Shown: piece by piece, positions 42,949 through 51,673 of the stretch
Position numbering within the stretch: position 1 is the first letter of the stretch
Layout of the letters: each line of letters begins with the position of its first letter
Assembly (NCBI GenBank): GCA_947072665.1
Contig: CAMTIW010000002.1
Location: 1 to 53,343 of the forward strand
DNA from: an uncultured Fusobacteriaceae bacterium
GTDB lineage: Bacteria; Fusobacteriota; Fusobacteriia; Fusobacteriales; Fusobacteriaceae
Reading direction: 5' to 3'
Length of the DNA stretch: 53,343 nt
Made by a program: the position numbers and the translations under genes
The notes under the pieces: model-generated
Told to the model about the DNA's origin: nothing
What the model saw: only the letters and a program-made list of their open reading frames with translations
The model's database searches: none

Positions 42949-43617
42949 TTATTTTTTAAAATATTTAACTAAATCTTTATCTATGAGATTTTTTAATCTA
43001 TTTATACCACTATTTAAATGTGAGGTTATGATTTTTTCAATGGAATCAAAATCTTTATTTTTTATAACTTCAAATATTATTTTATGATCTTCATAAATAG
43101 CATTAAAATTTTTAACTTCTACAATATCAAGCATTCTAAATCTTCTATAATCAGTTTGTGCTTTTTCTATTTGTTCCCAAATAAAAAGATTATCAGTAAT
43201 ATTGAACCAAAGCTTATGGAAAGAACAGTCTAACTTATAAAAATCTTCAACTTCAAAATCACTTTTAAGAAGAAGTTCTTGCAATTTTAAATTATGCTCT
43301 AATTCTGCAATTAATTTCTCATCAGATTTTTTTATTGTGTCTCTTAGTATCATAGTTTCTATGGCTATTCTCATATAAATACTTTGTTTGATAATATTTA
43401 AATCAAGTAATGAGACATAATTTGATTTAAAAGGGATACAAGATATTAGACCGCACATCTTGAGTTTTTGTAAGATATCTCTACATGGAGTTCTTGAGAT
43501 ATTATATTTATTAGAAATTTCTTGTTCTGTTATAATTTCGCCGGGTTTATATACTAGATTTAAAATAGATTTTTTCAAATCTAAGTAGATAAGCTCTGTA
43601 TTTGTTAACTTATTCAT
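42949..43617 (-). CDS. GntR-family regulator (FCD domain), likely controls the kdu operon
   Basis: A 222-aa FadR-type GntR protein. The helix-turn-helix lies in residues 12-62 (EQEISNKYNISRTPCRDILQ) and the FCD domain starts near residue 72 (SIYMRIAIETMILRDTI) with a C-terminal EDHKIIFEVI His region. ATG 43617 with GAGG eight bases upstream is preferred over a start 14 codons earlier, which would overlap the operator ATTGTATACAAT. As first gene of gntR-kduI-kduD-cutC it should be autoregulated. The effector is probably a keto sugar acid of the pathway (inference). Confidence 0.85.
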   Translation of the reverse strand: MNKLTNTELIYLDLKKSILNLVYKPGEIITEQEISNKYNISRTPCRDILQKLKMCGLISCIPFKSNYVSLLDLNIIKQSIYMRIAIETMILRDTIKKSDEKLIAELEHNLKLQELLLKSDFEVEDFYKLDCSFHKLWFNITDNLFIWEQIEKAQTDYRRFRMLDIVEVKNFNAIYEDHKIIFEVIKNKDFDSIEKIITSHLNSGINRLKNLIDKDLVKYFKK

Positions 43618-43648
43618 AGGACCTACCTCTAATTGAATAATTATATAC

Positions 43649-43660
43649 ATTGTATACAAT
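43649..43660 (-). promoter_or_regulatory. putative GntR operator of the kdu operon
   Basis: ATTGTATACAAT is a perfect 12-bp palindrome fitting t.GT-AC.a. It lies about 20 bases after the -10 box, inside the 5' leader, where a bound repressor would act as a block to early elongation. Confidence 0.68.
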
Positions 43661-43677
43661 ATGATTTTATATATTTA

Positions 43678-43706
43678 TTTATACTCTTTTTTTTTATAAA
43701 TGTCAA
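43678..43706 (-). promoter_or_regulatory. promoter of the gntR-kdu operon
   Basis: On the minus strand: TTGACA (43706-43701), a 17-base spacer and TATAAA (43683-43678). Confidence 0.78.
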
Positions 43707-43744
43707 GTTTTTTAGAAAAATATGTATCAAAAAAGAAAATAAAG

Positions 43745-43773
43745 TTGAAATTATATGGTAAATAGATTAAAAT
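43745..43773 (+). promoter_or_regulatory. promoter of the 5'-nucleotidase/FMN-binding operon
   Basis: TTGAAA (43745-43750), a 17-base spacer and TAAAAT (43768-43773), divergent from the kdu promoter with about 40 bp between the two -35 boxes. Confidence 0.6.
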
Positions 43774-43845
43774 AGAGGTGTATAGAATATTTAAAAAAAA
43801 GATTGTATATAATATATTTATTTTAAATTTATCCACGGGGGAAAA

Positions 43846-45399
43846 ATGAAAAAAACAGCAAAGATATTAGGAATATTAGGAATAATTTTAGCTTTTCAGG
43901 CTTGTTCAAAAATTGAAGTAGCAAAGGAAAAAACAAAGGATTTTGAATTGGTTGTAGTTCATTTAAATGATGTACATGGAAGAGCAGAAGAGGGAAAATA
44001 TGACGGAGTTGGTTATGCCAAAGTAGCGACTATAATAGAAAATCTAAAAAAAGATCCAGTTAATAAAAATATTATGTTTTTAGATGCAGGAGATACAATG
44101 CATGGGACAACATTTGCAACCCTTGAAAGAGGAGCCTCAATTGCCAAAGTATTAGATAAAATGAACCTAGAAGCAATGGCAGTAGGAAATCATGATTTTA
44201 ATTATGGAAAGAATAGAACTTTAGAATTAAATAAAATGAGTAAGTTTGAAATGTTATCAGCAAATACAATAAATGCAGATGGAAGTAATTTTATAACACC
44301 TTATATAATAAGAGAAATAGATGGAGTTAAGGTTGGTATTTTTGGATTGACTACACCTGAAACACATTATAAAACTAACCCTAAAAACGTAGAAGGATTA
44401 ACATTTGAAAGTCCTGTTCCCATAGCTAAAAAAATGGTTAAAGAGTTAAAAGAGCAGGGTGCTGAGTTTATAATAGCTTTAACTCATTTGGGAATTGATG
44501 AATCAACAAAGCCTGAATTTAGAAGTACAGCTTTAGCAGAGGCTATACCAGAGATCAATCTTATTGTAGATGGACACAGTCATACTGCTTTAAAAGAAAA
44601 AATGGTAGTAAATGGTGTTACATTGATACAAACAGGAGAATATAGTAAAAATTTAGGAATAGCAAAAATTGATTTTGATGAATTATCAAAAGGAACAGAT
44701 GCTATTGATTATAGATTAATGTCTAAAAAAGAAATTCTAGATAACGGAATAGAACCTAATAAAGAAATTGCTAACTTCATATCTGATATAAAAAAAGAAC
44801 AAAATAAAATAACCGAAGTAAAGATAGGGAAAACAGAGGTTAAACTTGTTGGAGAAAGAGAGTTTGTAAGAGCAGGAGAAACAAATTTATCAAATTTAAT
44901 AGCAGATGCAATGATGTGGAAAAGTGGAGCAGACATATCAATTACAAATGGAGGTGGGATAAGAGCTTCCATTAATCAAGGAGATATAACTGTTGGAGAT
45001 GTAATAAGTGTTTTACCTTTTGGAAATTATGTTATAACGAAAGAACTGACAGGAAAAGATATAAAAGATGCCTTAGAACATGGTTTTAGAGATCTTCCTA
45101 ATGTAGCAGGTTCTTTAGCTCAAATTGGTGGTATGACTGTAAATGTAGACATAACTCAACCTGCAGGAAATAGAGTATCAAATATTAAACTTAAAAATGG
45201 GAAAAAATTTAATTTAAACTCTAAATATCTAGTAGCTACAAATGATTTTATGGCAATTGGTGGAGATGATTATTTAATGTTTAAAGGTAGAAAAGAGGTT
45301 GCAAATTTCCCAGGATTAGATGAGATTTTAATTGATTATATAAAAGTAAAAGGAATAACTGCTAAAAAAGCAGATGGAAGAGTAAAGATAAAGAGATAA
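43846..45399 (+). CDS. 5'-nucleotidase/UshA-family lipoprotein
   Basis: A 517-aa secreted nucleotidase. The N-terminus (GIILAFQACSK) is a likely lipoprotein signal with Cys20. The metallophosphatase domain carries VVHLNDVHGRAEEG, LDAGDTMHGT, VGNHDFNYG, ALTHLGIDES and VDGHSHTAL, the dimetal ligands in order. The C-terminal substrate domain has ETNLSNLIADAMMW, SITNGGGIRASINQGDIT and LPFGNYV. It should hydrolyse 5'-nucleotides or nucleotide sugars outside the inner membrane to feed nucleoside uptake. ATG 43846 has a GGGGG ribosome site. It is the first of two genes; the second encodes an FMN-binding domain. Confidence 0.9.
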   Translation: MKKTAKILGILGIILAFQACSKIEVAKEKTKDFELVVVHLNDVHGRAEEGKYDGVGYAKVATIIENLKKDPVNKNIMFLDAGDTMHGTTFATLERGASIAKVLDKMNLEAMAVGNHDFNYGKNRTLELNKMSKFEMLSANTINADGSNFITPYIIREIDGVKVGIFGLTTPETHYKTNPKNVEGLTFESPVPIAKKMVKELKEQGAEFIIALTHLGIDESTKPEFRSTALAEAIPEINLIVDGHSHTALKEKMVVNGVTLIQTGEYSKNLGIAKIDFDELSKGTDAIDYRLMSKKEILDNGIEPNKEIANFISDIKKEQNKITEVKIGKTEVKLVGEREFVRAGETNLSNLIADAMMWKSGADISITNGGGIRASINQGDITVGDVISVLPFGNYVITKELTGKDIKDALEHGFRDLPNVAGSLAQIGGMTVNVDITQPAGNRVSNIKLKNGKKFNLNSKYLVATNDFMAIGGDDYLMFKGRKEVANFPGLDEILIDYIKVKGITAKKADGRVKIKR

Positions 45400-45417
45400 T
45401 ATTTTAGGAGGAAAGTT

Positions 45418-45783
45418 TTGAATAATTGTGATAAAATCAGAAAGATTTGTGTTTTAATATTTATATTTACTGGAATAGTTCTTTTAGGAGCAGAGAAATT
45501 AAAAAAAGAAGTAGTTTACACTGGAGTAGGAGAAGGATTCTATGAAGATGTGAACGTTAGTTTAACTGTTAATAAAAATAGAAAAGGGGAGCTAAGAATA
45601 GAAAAACTAAATATAGAGACAAAAGATACTCCAGCTATCGGAGGAACAGCAGCAGAAAAAATGAGAGAAGAAATTCTATCTAAACAAAATATAGATGAAG
45701 TGGATATTATTTCAGGAGCTACAATTACCTCAGAAGGAGTAATTGAGGCTGTAAAAGATGCATTGTCTAAAATAAGTGAATAA
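45418..45783 (+). CDS. exported FMN-binding domain protein
   Basis: A 121-aa protein with an N-terminal membrane or signal segment (KICVLIFIFTGIVLLGAE) and an FMN-binding domain (PF04205 type) as in NqrC/RnfG-type and extracellular electron-transfer flavoproteins. The motif DIISGATITSEGV gives the SGAT sequence whose Thr is the usual covalent FMN site added by ApbE; VVYTGVGEGFYEDVNVSLTV starts the domain. The start is TTG 45418 with AGGAGG six bases upstream. It follows the nucleotidase by 18 bp and precedes a strong terminator. The redox partner is unknown. Confidence 0.83.
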   Translation: MNNCDKIRKICVLIFIFTGIVLLGAEKLKKEVVYTGVGEGFYEDVNVSLTVNKNRKGELRIEKLNIETKDTPAIGGTAAEKMREEILSKQNIDEVDIISGATITSEGVIEAVKDALSKISE

Positions 45784-45792
45784 ATTTAATAA

Positions 45793-45830
45793 AAAATCCT
45801 CTTTGAGATATTACTCTCAAAGAGGATTTT
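45793..45830. terminator. bidirectional terminator, 16-bp perfect stem
   Basis: AAAATCCTCTTTGAGA paired perfectly with TCTCAAAGAGGATTTT around a six-base loop, between two convergent genes. It ends the FMN-binding gene and the second nucleotidase gene. Confidence 0.92.
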
Positions 45831-45834
45831 AATA

Positions 45835-47616
45835 TTATTTTATTTTTTTTAAATCTTCAACAGTGATTGATTTTACATTATTTGTTCTTTGATCACTAGA
45901 TTTTGGGATAGTTATTTTCCCTTCAGCAACTAATTTTGCTACTTGTTCATGAAGTTCAGGATTCCATTTATAACCAGTAATTTTCCAATTATTAGAGGTT
46001 TCAGGAGTTATAACTCCCCCTTTAACTGTTTGAATATATTCTTTTATAAGTTCTCTAATTCTTCCATTATCTCCCATAGTCTCACCTAGATCAACAACAA
46101 GTTCAATTTCGTTAGGTTTAAAAAGACCACCATTTTCAGCTAAGAAAGTTGTTTTTCCTCTGTAATCATTGATTGCAACAACGAATGAATCACTATCTTT
46201 AACAGGAGTCCCATCTATTTTTTTCAAATTTTCAATTCTTTGTCCTGCAGGTTTTGAAATATTTATATCATAAGTAACTCCAGAAAACATATCATAGTTA
46301 TATCCTCTAATATTTTCATTGAAAGAGATAGTTAAATCTCCAGGTTTAAATTGATTATAAAAAGTTGCTGACCACTCCATATATTTTTTTAATTGAGCTC
46401 CTGTTAATCTATATGCTCTTAAAGTATTATCATATTTATAAATTAATGCAACATCAGATTTTTTGATAGGACCTTCATGCATATTTGCATCACTTCTAAA
46501 TGCAGCAACAGTAGAAACATCAGCTTTGGTATAATACGTTTGTACTTCGTTAATAAAATCAATCATAGGAGTAGGCTCTATTTGAGTTGTAGGAATACCT
46601 TCTATTTCATCATTTTTAACAAAATTTCCACCAGTTAATTCTCCTATAACTATCATAGAATCAGAAATAGCTTCTTTATGGAAAGGAGTAAGTTTTTTTA
46701 CTAATTCCTTGTTAGGCTCAATATTCTTAAGTGGAAGATTTTCAGCTACAACATCTTTATCTCTATTTAAAACTACCCATTTATTATTAACTCGAGTTAG
46801 AGTAACATCAACTTTTGCTATATATTCACTCCATTTTCCTGGCTCTATAAGAACAGCTCCTGTTTTAGCACGTTCATTTTTAAGAGCATGTTCATGGCCT
46901 GAAAAGGCAACTAAAACATCAGGATTAGTCTCTACGATTTCTCTTGTAGAATCACCATTTCCATATTCAGGATCCAGTGGCATGTGAGCAGCAACTACTA
47001 TAATATCAGCTTGTTTTTTTAATTCTGGAATTAATTTTTTAACTTCTTCCACAGGATTCGTAGCTATATATCCTTTTAAATTCTCAGAATCCCATTTCAT
47101 TATATGAGGAGTAACAACTCCTATAACAGCTATTTTAACTCCTTGTTTTTCATAAATTTTATAAGGGGTAAATACTCTTTTGTTATCTTTATAAAGATTT
47201 GCTAAAAGAACATCACCTTTAAAACTTTTTATAATATGATCTAAAGTTTTCATTCCAAAATTAAATTCATGGTTTCCTAAAATAAAAGCATCATATTTAA
47301 TTTCGTTCATAGCTAAAATAATAGGAGAAACTTCTTTTTTTAAAAAAAGTTCATGTGAATTATCTTGAATTGTATCTCCCGTATCCAAAAGTAATGTATT
47401 AGGATTTTCTTTTCTAAGTTGTTCAACTATTGTAGCTACTTGAACAGTAGAACCCTTTTTGTTTTCTGATGCAGTAGAATATTCATATGGCATAAACTTA
47501 CCATGCATATCACTAGTTTGAAGCAATTGTATCTTAATTGTTTCTACTCCTAAAAGAATAGTATTGATAGTAATTAAAAAAATAAAAAGTAAAATTTTGT
47601 TTAAATATTTTTTCAT
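45835..47616 (-). CDS. bifunctional 2',3'-cyclic-nucleotide phosphodiesterase/3'-nucleotidase-like (CpdB/YfkN-type)
   Basis: A 593-aa secreted metallophosphatase with a plain signal peptide (ending near LLGVE). Metal-site motifs: LLQTSDMHGKFMPYEY, LLLDTGDTIQDN, ILGNHEFNFGM, VAAHMPLDPEYGNGD and SGHEHALK. The C-terminal 5'-nucleotidase domain has FRSDANMHEGPIKKSD and a Tyr pair region YKYDNTLRAYRLTG, typical of CpdB rather than UshA. It should act on 2',3'-cyclic or 3'-nucleotides in the periplasm. ATG 47616 has a GGGGAGGA ribosome site. It faces the UshA-like operon across a shared terminator. Confidence 0.88.
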   Translation of the reverse strand: MKKYLNKILLFIFLITINTILLGVETIKIQLLQTSDMHGKFMPYEYSTASENKKGSTVQVATIVEQLRKENPNTLLLDTGDTIQDNSHELFLKKEVSPIILAMNEIKYDAFILGNHEFNFGMKTLDHIIKSFKGDVLLANLYKDNKRVFTPYKIYEKQGVKIAVIGVVTPHIMKWDSENLKGYIATNPVEEVKKLIPELKKQADIIVVAAHMPLDPEYGNGDSTREIVETNPDVLVAFSGHEHALKNERAKTGAVLIEPGKWSEYIAKVDVTLTRVNNKWVVLNRDKDVVAENLPLKNIEPNKELVKKLTPFHKEAISDSMIVIGELTGGNFVKNDEIEGIPTTQIEPTPMIDFINEVQTYYTKADVSTVAAFRSDANMHEGPIKKSDVALIYKYDNTLRAYRLTGAQLKKYMEWSATFYNQFKPGDLTISFNENIRGYNYDMFSGVTYDINISKPAGQRIENLKKIDGTPVKDSDSFVVAINDYRGKTTFLAENGGLFKPNEIELVVDLGETMGDNGRIRELIKEYIQTVKGGVITPETSNNWKITGYKWNPELHEQVAKLVAEGKITIPKSSDQRTNNVKSITVEDLKKIK

Positions 47617-47676
47617 TAAAAATCCTCCCCAAAGATTTAATTTATATTTAGTCTAAAAAACTTGACTATTAGAACA

Positions 47677-47705
47677 ATTATTACATAAAAAGAAAAAAAA
47701 GTCAA
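47677..47705 (-). promoter_or_regulatory. promoter of the CpdB-like gene
   Basis: On the minus strand: TTGACT (47705-47700), a 17-base spacer and AATAAT (47682-47677) with a TG just upstream. The assignment is plausible but the region is A/T-rich. Confidence 0.5.
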
Positions 47706-47742
47706 AAATTAAGATATGTATAAATTATAAAAATAAATTATA

Positions 47743-47771
47743 TTGTTTTTTTTTTAATAAAATGTGATAAT
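47743..47771 (+). promoter_or_regulatory. promoter upstream of the mfd leader hairpin
   Basis: TTGTTT (47743-47748), a 17-base spacer and GATAAT (47766-47771) with an extended -10 TG-t (47763-47765). Transcription would start near 47778. Confidence 0.55.
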
Positions 47772-47813
47772 AGCAGTAAGAAAATCATTGTGTTGTAAAA
47801 AAATAATTATTAA

Positions 47814-47850
47814 CTCTCTAAAATATTTTTTAGGGAGAATTTTTATTTTT
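47814..47850 (+). terminator. terminator-like hairpin ahead of mfd
   Basis: A 10-bp stem (CTCTCTAAAA with TTTTAGGGAG, one G-T pair), a 4-base loop and a T-rich tail AATTTTTATTTTT. No plus-strand gene reads into it, so it either ends a short RNA begun near 47778 or attenuates mfd. Confidence 0.7.
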
Positions 47851-47856
47851 AAATAT

Positions 47857-47865
47857 TGCTAGAAT
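47857..47865 (+). promoter_or_regulatory. possible mfd extended -10 promoter
   Basis: TGCTAGAAT (extended TG-c-TAGAAT) just after the hairpin, with only a weak -35. It would give mfd its own short leader of about 20 bases. Confidence 0.4.
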
Positions 47866-47891
47866 ATGTTTGTTGGGAGGGAGAATAAAAG

Positions 47892-50873
47892 ATGTTTGAA
47901 AGAGTAAAAATAGAAAGCAATATTTTATATAGAGGTGAAGTACCTTTTTTACTAAATAAATCTGAAAAAAATATAGTTTATCTATGCTCATCAAAAAAAA
48001 ATATGAATGATTATTATTGGGTATTAAAAGATTTCTATAAGGGCAAAATTATAAAATCTCATGATGGAACAGATGAGGACTATATAAATTTTAATTATTC
48101 CATAATGGAATCTTTAAATAAAAATGAAAAGTTTATAGTTCTTGTAACTTTGGAATTTTTTTTAAAGGAGTTTAAATATTCTGGTAATAGAGTTGTATTG
48201 GAAAAAGGGAAGCAAATAGATTTAAAAAATTTAATAATTAAATTTCAAGAAAATGGTTATAAAAAAAATTACCTTATAGAGAAAAGAATGGATTTTTCTT
48301 TGCGAGGAAATATTTTAGATTTTTTTCCAATAAATGGTGAATTTCCAATTAGAGTAGAACTCTATGACAATGTAGTAGAGAGATTGGTTTATTTTGATAT
48401 TGAAACTCAAAGAACAGTTGAAAAAAAAGATAAAATAGATATGTATATGGACAATAATAAAAAAGAAATTTCAAATTTTATGGAAATTTTTAAAGATGTA
48501 AAAAAAGATAAATTTCCTATTTGTTATCTAGAAAATAAAGAGATTTTAGAATATAAATTAGAAAAATTAATATTTGATAATTATAAAAATCAAGATACTG
48601 TTAAAAATCAATTTCGAATAGGAATCCAAAGTTTTATTGAAATAAATAATAAAAGATTTTTAGAAGAAGAGATAAGTAAATATAAAAATTATGAAAATTT
48701 AAAAGAACTATCCCAAAAAAAAGAAATAATAATTTTTAGTGATGAAGAGAAGAGATATACGGAAATATTTAAAAATTATTCAAATATACAAGTAAATAAA
48801 TATCCTCTTTATGAAGGTTTTGAAAATAATTCTATTTTATATTTAAGTGATAGAGAATTAAAGGGAGTAAGAGTTAGAAGAGAGAAAAAGCAGAAAATAG
48901 AAATAAAACATCATGATATATCTCAAATAAAAGAAGGGGATTATATAATTCATGAAAATTTTGGGGTAGGAATATACATAGGATTGAAGCTTATAAACAA
49001 TAATGAGTATTTAATTATTAAATATGCTGATGAAGATAGACTATATGTTCCCATGGGAAATTTAGATAGAATAGAACGTTTTCAAGTAGAACCGGGAAAT
49101 GAACCAGAGGTTTATAGGCTAGGAAGAAAAGGATTTAGAAAAAAAAGAGAAAAATTAAAAGATGAAATGCTAAAATTTGCTAAAGAAATTGTAGAAATAC
49201 AAGCTAAACGACTTTTAAATAGAGGTTTTTCCTTTGAAAGAGACAGTCTTTGGCAAGAAGAGTTTGAAGATGGGTTTCCTTATACTTTAACAAAAGATCA
49301 GAGTAAAGCAGTAGATGATGTAAAAAGAGATATGGAAAATAATAAAGTTATGGATAGAATTATTTGTGGAGATGTAGGATGTGGGAAAACAGAAGTGGCA
49401 ATAAGAGCTGCATTTAAAGCTGTACAAGACGGGAAACAAGTGGTACTTATGGTTCCTACTACAATATTAGCTCAACAACATTATGAACGTTTTAAAGAAA
49501 GATTGAAAAATTTTCCTTTTGTTGTAGACTTATTAAGTAGACTAAAAAATGATAGAGAGCAGAAAGAATGTATAAAGAATATAGAAAAAGGTGGAATCGA
49601 TATTATTATTGGAACACATAAAATACTGTCTAAAGACATTAAATTTAAAGATTTAGGATTAGTTATTATAGATGAAGAACAAAAATTTGGAGTAAAAGCT
49701 AAAGAAAAATTGAAGTACCTGAAAAATAATGTGGATATGCTAACTCTTACAGCGACTCCAATTCCTAGAACTTTAAATTTAGCTCTACTAGGAATAAGGG
49801 ATATATCTATAATAGAAAGTTTACCAGAGAATAGAGTTCCTATTCAAGATTTTTTCATAGAAAATAATAAGGAAGAAATAAGAATTGCTATTATGAAGGA
49901 GTTTGCAAGGGAAGGGCAAACTTTTTATATATATAATTCTGTAAAAAGTATGGAAAGAAAATTGAAAGAGTTAAGAGATATTGTTCCATCATTTATAAAA
50001 ATATCTTCGATTCATGGACAAATGTTACCACACGATATAAGAAATACACTGCATGAATTTGAAAATGGTGAAATAGATGTTCTTTTAGCCACAACAATTA
50101 TTGAAAATGGAATAGATGTGGAGAATGCTAATACTATGCTAATAGAAGGAATAGATAAATTGGGACTTTCTCAAATGTATCAGTTAAGAGGTAGGATAGG
50201 ACGTGGTTCTGAGAGAGGATATTGTTATATTTTAGTTGATAAGGAAAAAGATTTAAAAGCTAAATCTAAAATGAGAGAAGAGTCAATGAGACAACTTTCA
50301 GATTTAGGAAAAGGAACTGGATTCCATCTTTCTTTAGAAGATATGAGAATAAGAGGTGCTGGAGAAGTTTTAGGAGATAAGCAACATGGAGCTTTAGAGG
50401 TTTTAGGATACGGTCTATATTTAAAACTTATTCAAGAAGAAGTAAGTAAATTAAAGGGTGAATATGTTGAAAAAATAGAGGGGTTTGAATTAGAACTATT
50501 AGTACCTAGATATATACCTGATTCTTATATTGAAAAAGAAGAGAAGATAGTAATTTATAAAAGAACTTCAGAAATATCAAAAATTCAAGATATTTTAGAT
50601 TTAAAAGAAGAGTTAATAGATAGATTTGGAGAGTTACCTCTAGAAACTATTTCTTATCTAAGAGGTGAAAAAATAAAAATATTAGCTATGTCAAAAAGAA
50701 TAGTCTCAATAATAGAAAAAGAAACTTGCTCATATTTTAAATTTTATAAAGATGAAGTTAATTTTGAAAAAATAGTAGAGTTAATAAAAACTGAAAAAGC
50801 TAAATATTTAAGCAATGAAAATACATTGTGTTTCAATGGAACAATAGAAGAATTTTTAACTTATTATTTATAA
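47892..50873 (+). CDS. mfd: transcription-repair coupling factor
   Basis: A 993-aa Mfd translocase that removes stalled RNA polymerase and recruits UvrA. In order: a UvrB-homologous N-terminal part with LRGNILDFFPINGEFPIRVE; an RNA polymerase interaction domain at residues 350-400 (GDYIIHENFGVGIYIGLK); the RecG-like motor with Walker A GDVGCGKTEVAIRAAF near residue 495, the DEEQ box near 593, TLTATPIPRTLNLALLGIRD and QMYQLRGRIGRGSERGY; and a TRCF C-terminal domain. It is about 150-180 residues shorter than E. coli or Bacillus Mfd, with the loss mostly in the N-terminal modules. ATG 47892 has a GGGAGGGAG ribosome site. It is followed by mazG at 23 bp. Confidence 0.95.
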   Translation: MFERVKIESNILYRGEVPFLLNKSEKNIVYLCSSKKNMNDYYWVLKDFYKGKIIKSHDGTDEDYINFNYSIMESLNKNEKFIVLVTLEFFLKEFKYSGNRVVLEKGKQIDLKNLIIKFQENGYKKNYLIEKRMDFSLRGNILDFFPINGEFPIRVELYDNVVERLVYFDIETQRTVEKKDKIDMYMDNNKKEISNFMEIFKDVKKDKFPICYLENKEILEYKLEKLIFDNYKNQDTVKNQFRIGIQSFIEINNKRFLEEEISKYKNYENLKELSQKKEIIIFSDEEKRYTEIFKNYSNIQVNKYPLYEGFENNSILYLSDRELKGVRVRREKKQKIEIKHHDISQIKEGDYIIHENFGVGIYIGLKLINNNEYLIIKYADEDRLYVPMGNLDRIERFQVEPGNEPEVYRLGRKGFRKKREKLKDEMLKFAKEIVEIQAKRLLNRGFSFERDSLWQEEFEDGFPYTLTKDQSKAVDDVKRDMENNKVMDRIICGDVGCGKTEVAIRAAFKAVQDGKQVVLMVPTTILAQQHYERFKERLKNFPFVVDLLSRLKNDREQKECIKNIEKGGIDIIIGTHKILSKDIKFKDLGLVIIDEEQKFGVKAKEKLKYLKNNVDMLTLTATPIPRTLNLALLGIRDISIIESLPENRVPIQDFFIENNKEEIRIAIMKEFAREGQTFYIYNSVKSMERKLKELRDIVPSFIKISSIHGQMLPHDIRNTLHEFENGEIDVLLATTIIENGIDVENANTMLIEGIDKLGLSQMYQLRGRIGRGSERGYCYILVDKEKDLKAKSKMREESMRQLSDLGKGTGFHLSLEDMRIRGAGEVLGDKQHGALEVLGYGLYLKLIQEEVSKLKGEYVEKIEGFELELLVPRYIPDSYIEKEEKIVIYKRTSEISKIQDILDLKEELIDRFGELPLETISYLRGEKIKILAMSKRIVSIIEKETCSYFKFYKDEVNFEKIVELIKTEKAKYLSNENTLCFNGTIEEFLTYYL

Positions 50874-50896
50874 AAATAAATAAATTAGGAGGGAGA

Positions 50897-51658
50897 ATGA
50901 AAGAATTTGATAATTTAATAAGTATAATGAAGGAATTGCGTGGTGAAAATGGTTGTCCTTGGGATAAAAAACAAACTTTAAATAGTTTAAAGGAATATCT
51001 TTTAGAAGAAACATATGAAACTTTAGAAGTTATGGATGAAGGTGGAGATAAACTTAAAGGTGAATTAGGCGATTTGCTTTTAAATATAGTATTCCAATCT
51101 CAAATTTGTGAGGAAAAAAAAGAGTTTAACATAAAAAATGTAATTGAAACTCTCACTGAAAAATTAATAAGAAGACATCCACATATTTTCCTTAATAAAA
51201 TAGAGGGGCTGAGTGCAGAAGAAGTGAAAACTCAATGGGACAAAATTAAAAGTGAAGAAAAAGAACATGAAGATAGAAAATCTATATTGGATGGAATTCC
51301 CAAAACATTTTCACCTATGATGAGAGCCGAAAAAATTATAAAAAAAGTTTCAAAAGTTGGATTTGATTGGGAAGATATAAATGATGTGTTGGATAAAATA
51401 CAAGAAGAAATAGAAGAATTAAGAGTAGAATTGAAGAAAGGAAAAGATAAAGAAATTAAAGATGAATTAGGAGATTTAATTTTTTCACTTATTAATTTAT
51501 CCAGATATTTAGGGTATAATAGTTCAGATGTTTTAGAAAATACTAATAAAAAATTTGAAAGAAGATTTAGATATGTTGAAAATAATTGTGAAATAAAAAA
51601 AGAAAATATTGTGGAAATGAAAAAAAAATGGCAAGAATCCAAAAAAATAGTAGGCTAA
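50897..51658 (+). CDS. mazG: nucleoside triphosphate pyrophosphohydrolase
   Basis: A 253-aa MazG with two all-helical pyrophosphohydrolase domains. Domain 1 has GENGCPWDKKQTLNSLKEYL, EETYE and GELGDLLLNIVFQ; domain 2 has EEIEELRVEL and KDELGDLIFSLINLSRYL, the E-x-x-E and E-x-x-D metal motifs. It hydrolyses NTPs or dNTPs to NMP and PPi and can clear damaged nucleotides. ATG 50897 follows AGGAGGG; a longer in-frame reading back into mfd has no support. In Bacillus the MazG gene (yabN) is also beside the RqcP gene (yabO), as here. Confidence 0.93.
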   Translation: MKEFDNLISIMKELRGENGCPWDKKQTLNSLKEYLLEETYETLEVMDEGGDKLKGELGDLLLNIVFQSQICEEKKEFNIKNVIETLTEKLIRRHPHIFLNKIEGLSAEEVKTQWDKIKSEEKEHEDRKSILDGIPKTFSPMMRAEKIIKKVSKVGFDWEDINDVLDKIQEEIEELRVELKKGKDKEIKDELGDLIFSLINLSRYLGYNSSDVLENTNKKFERRFRYVENNCEIKKENIVEMKKKWQESKKIVG

Positions 51659-51673
51659 AAATAGGAGGGATTT

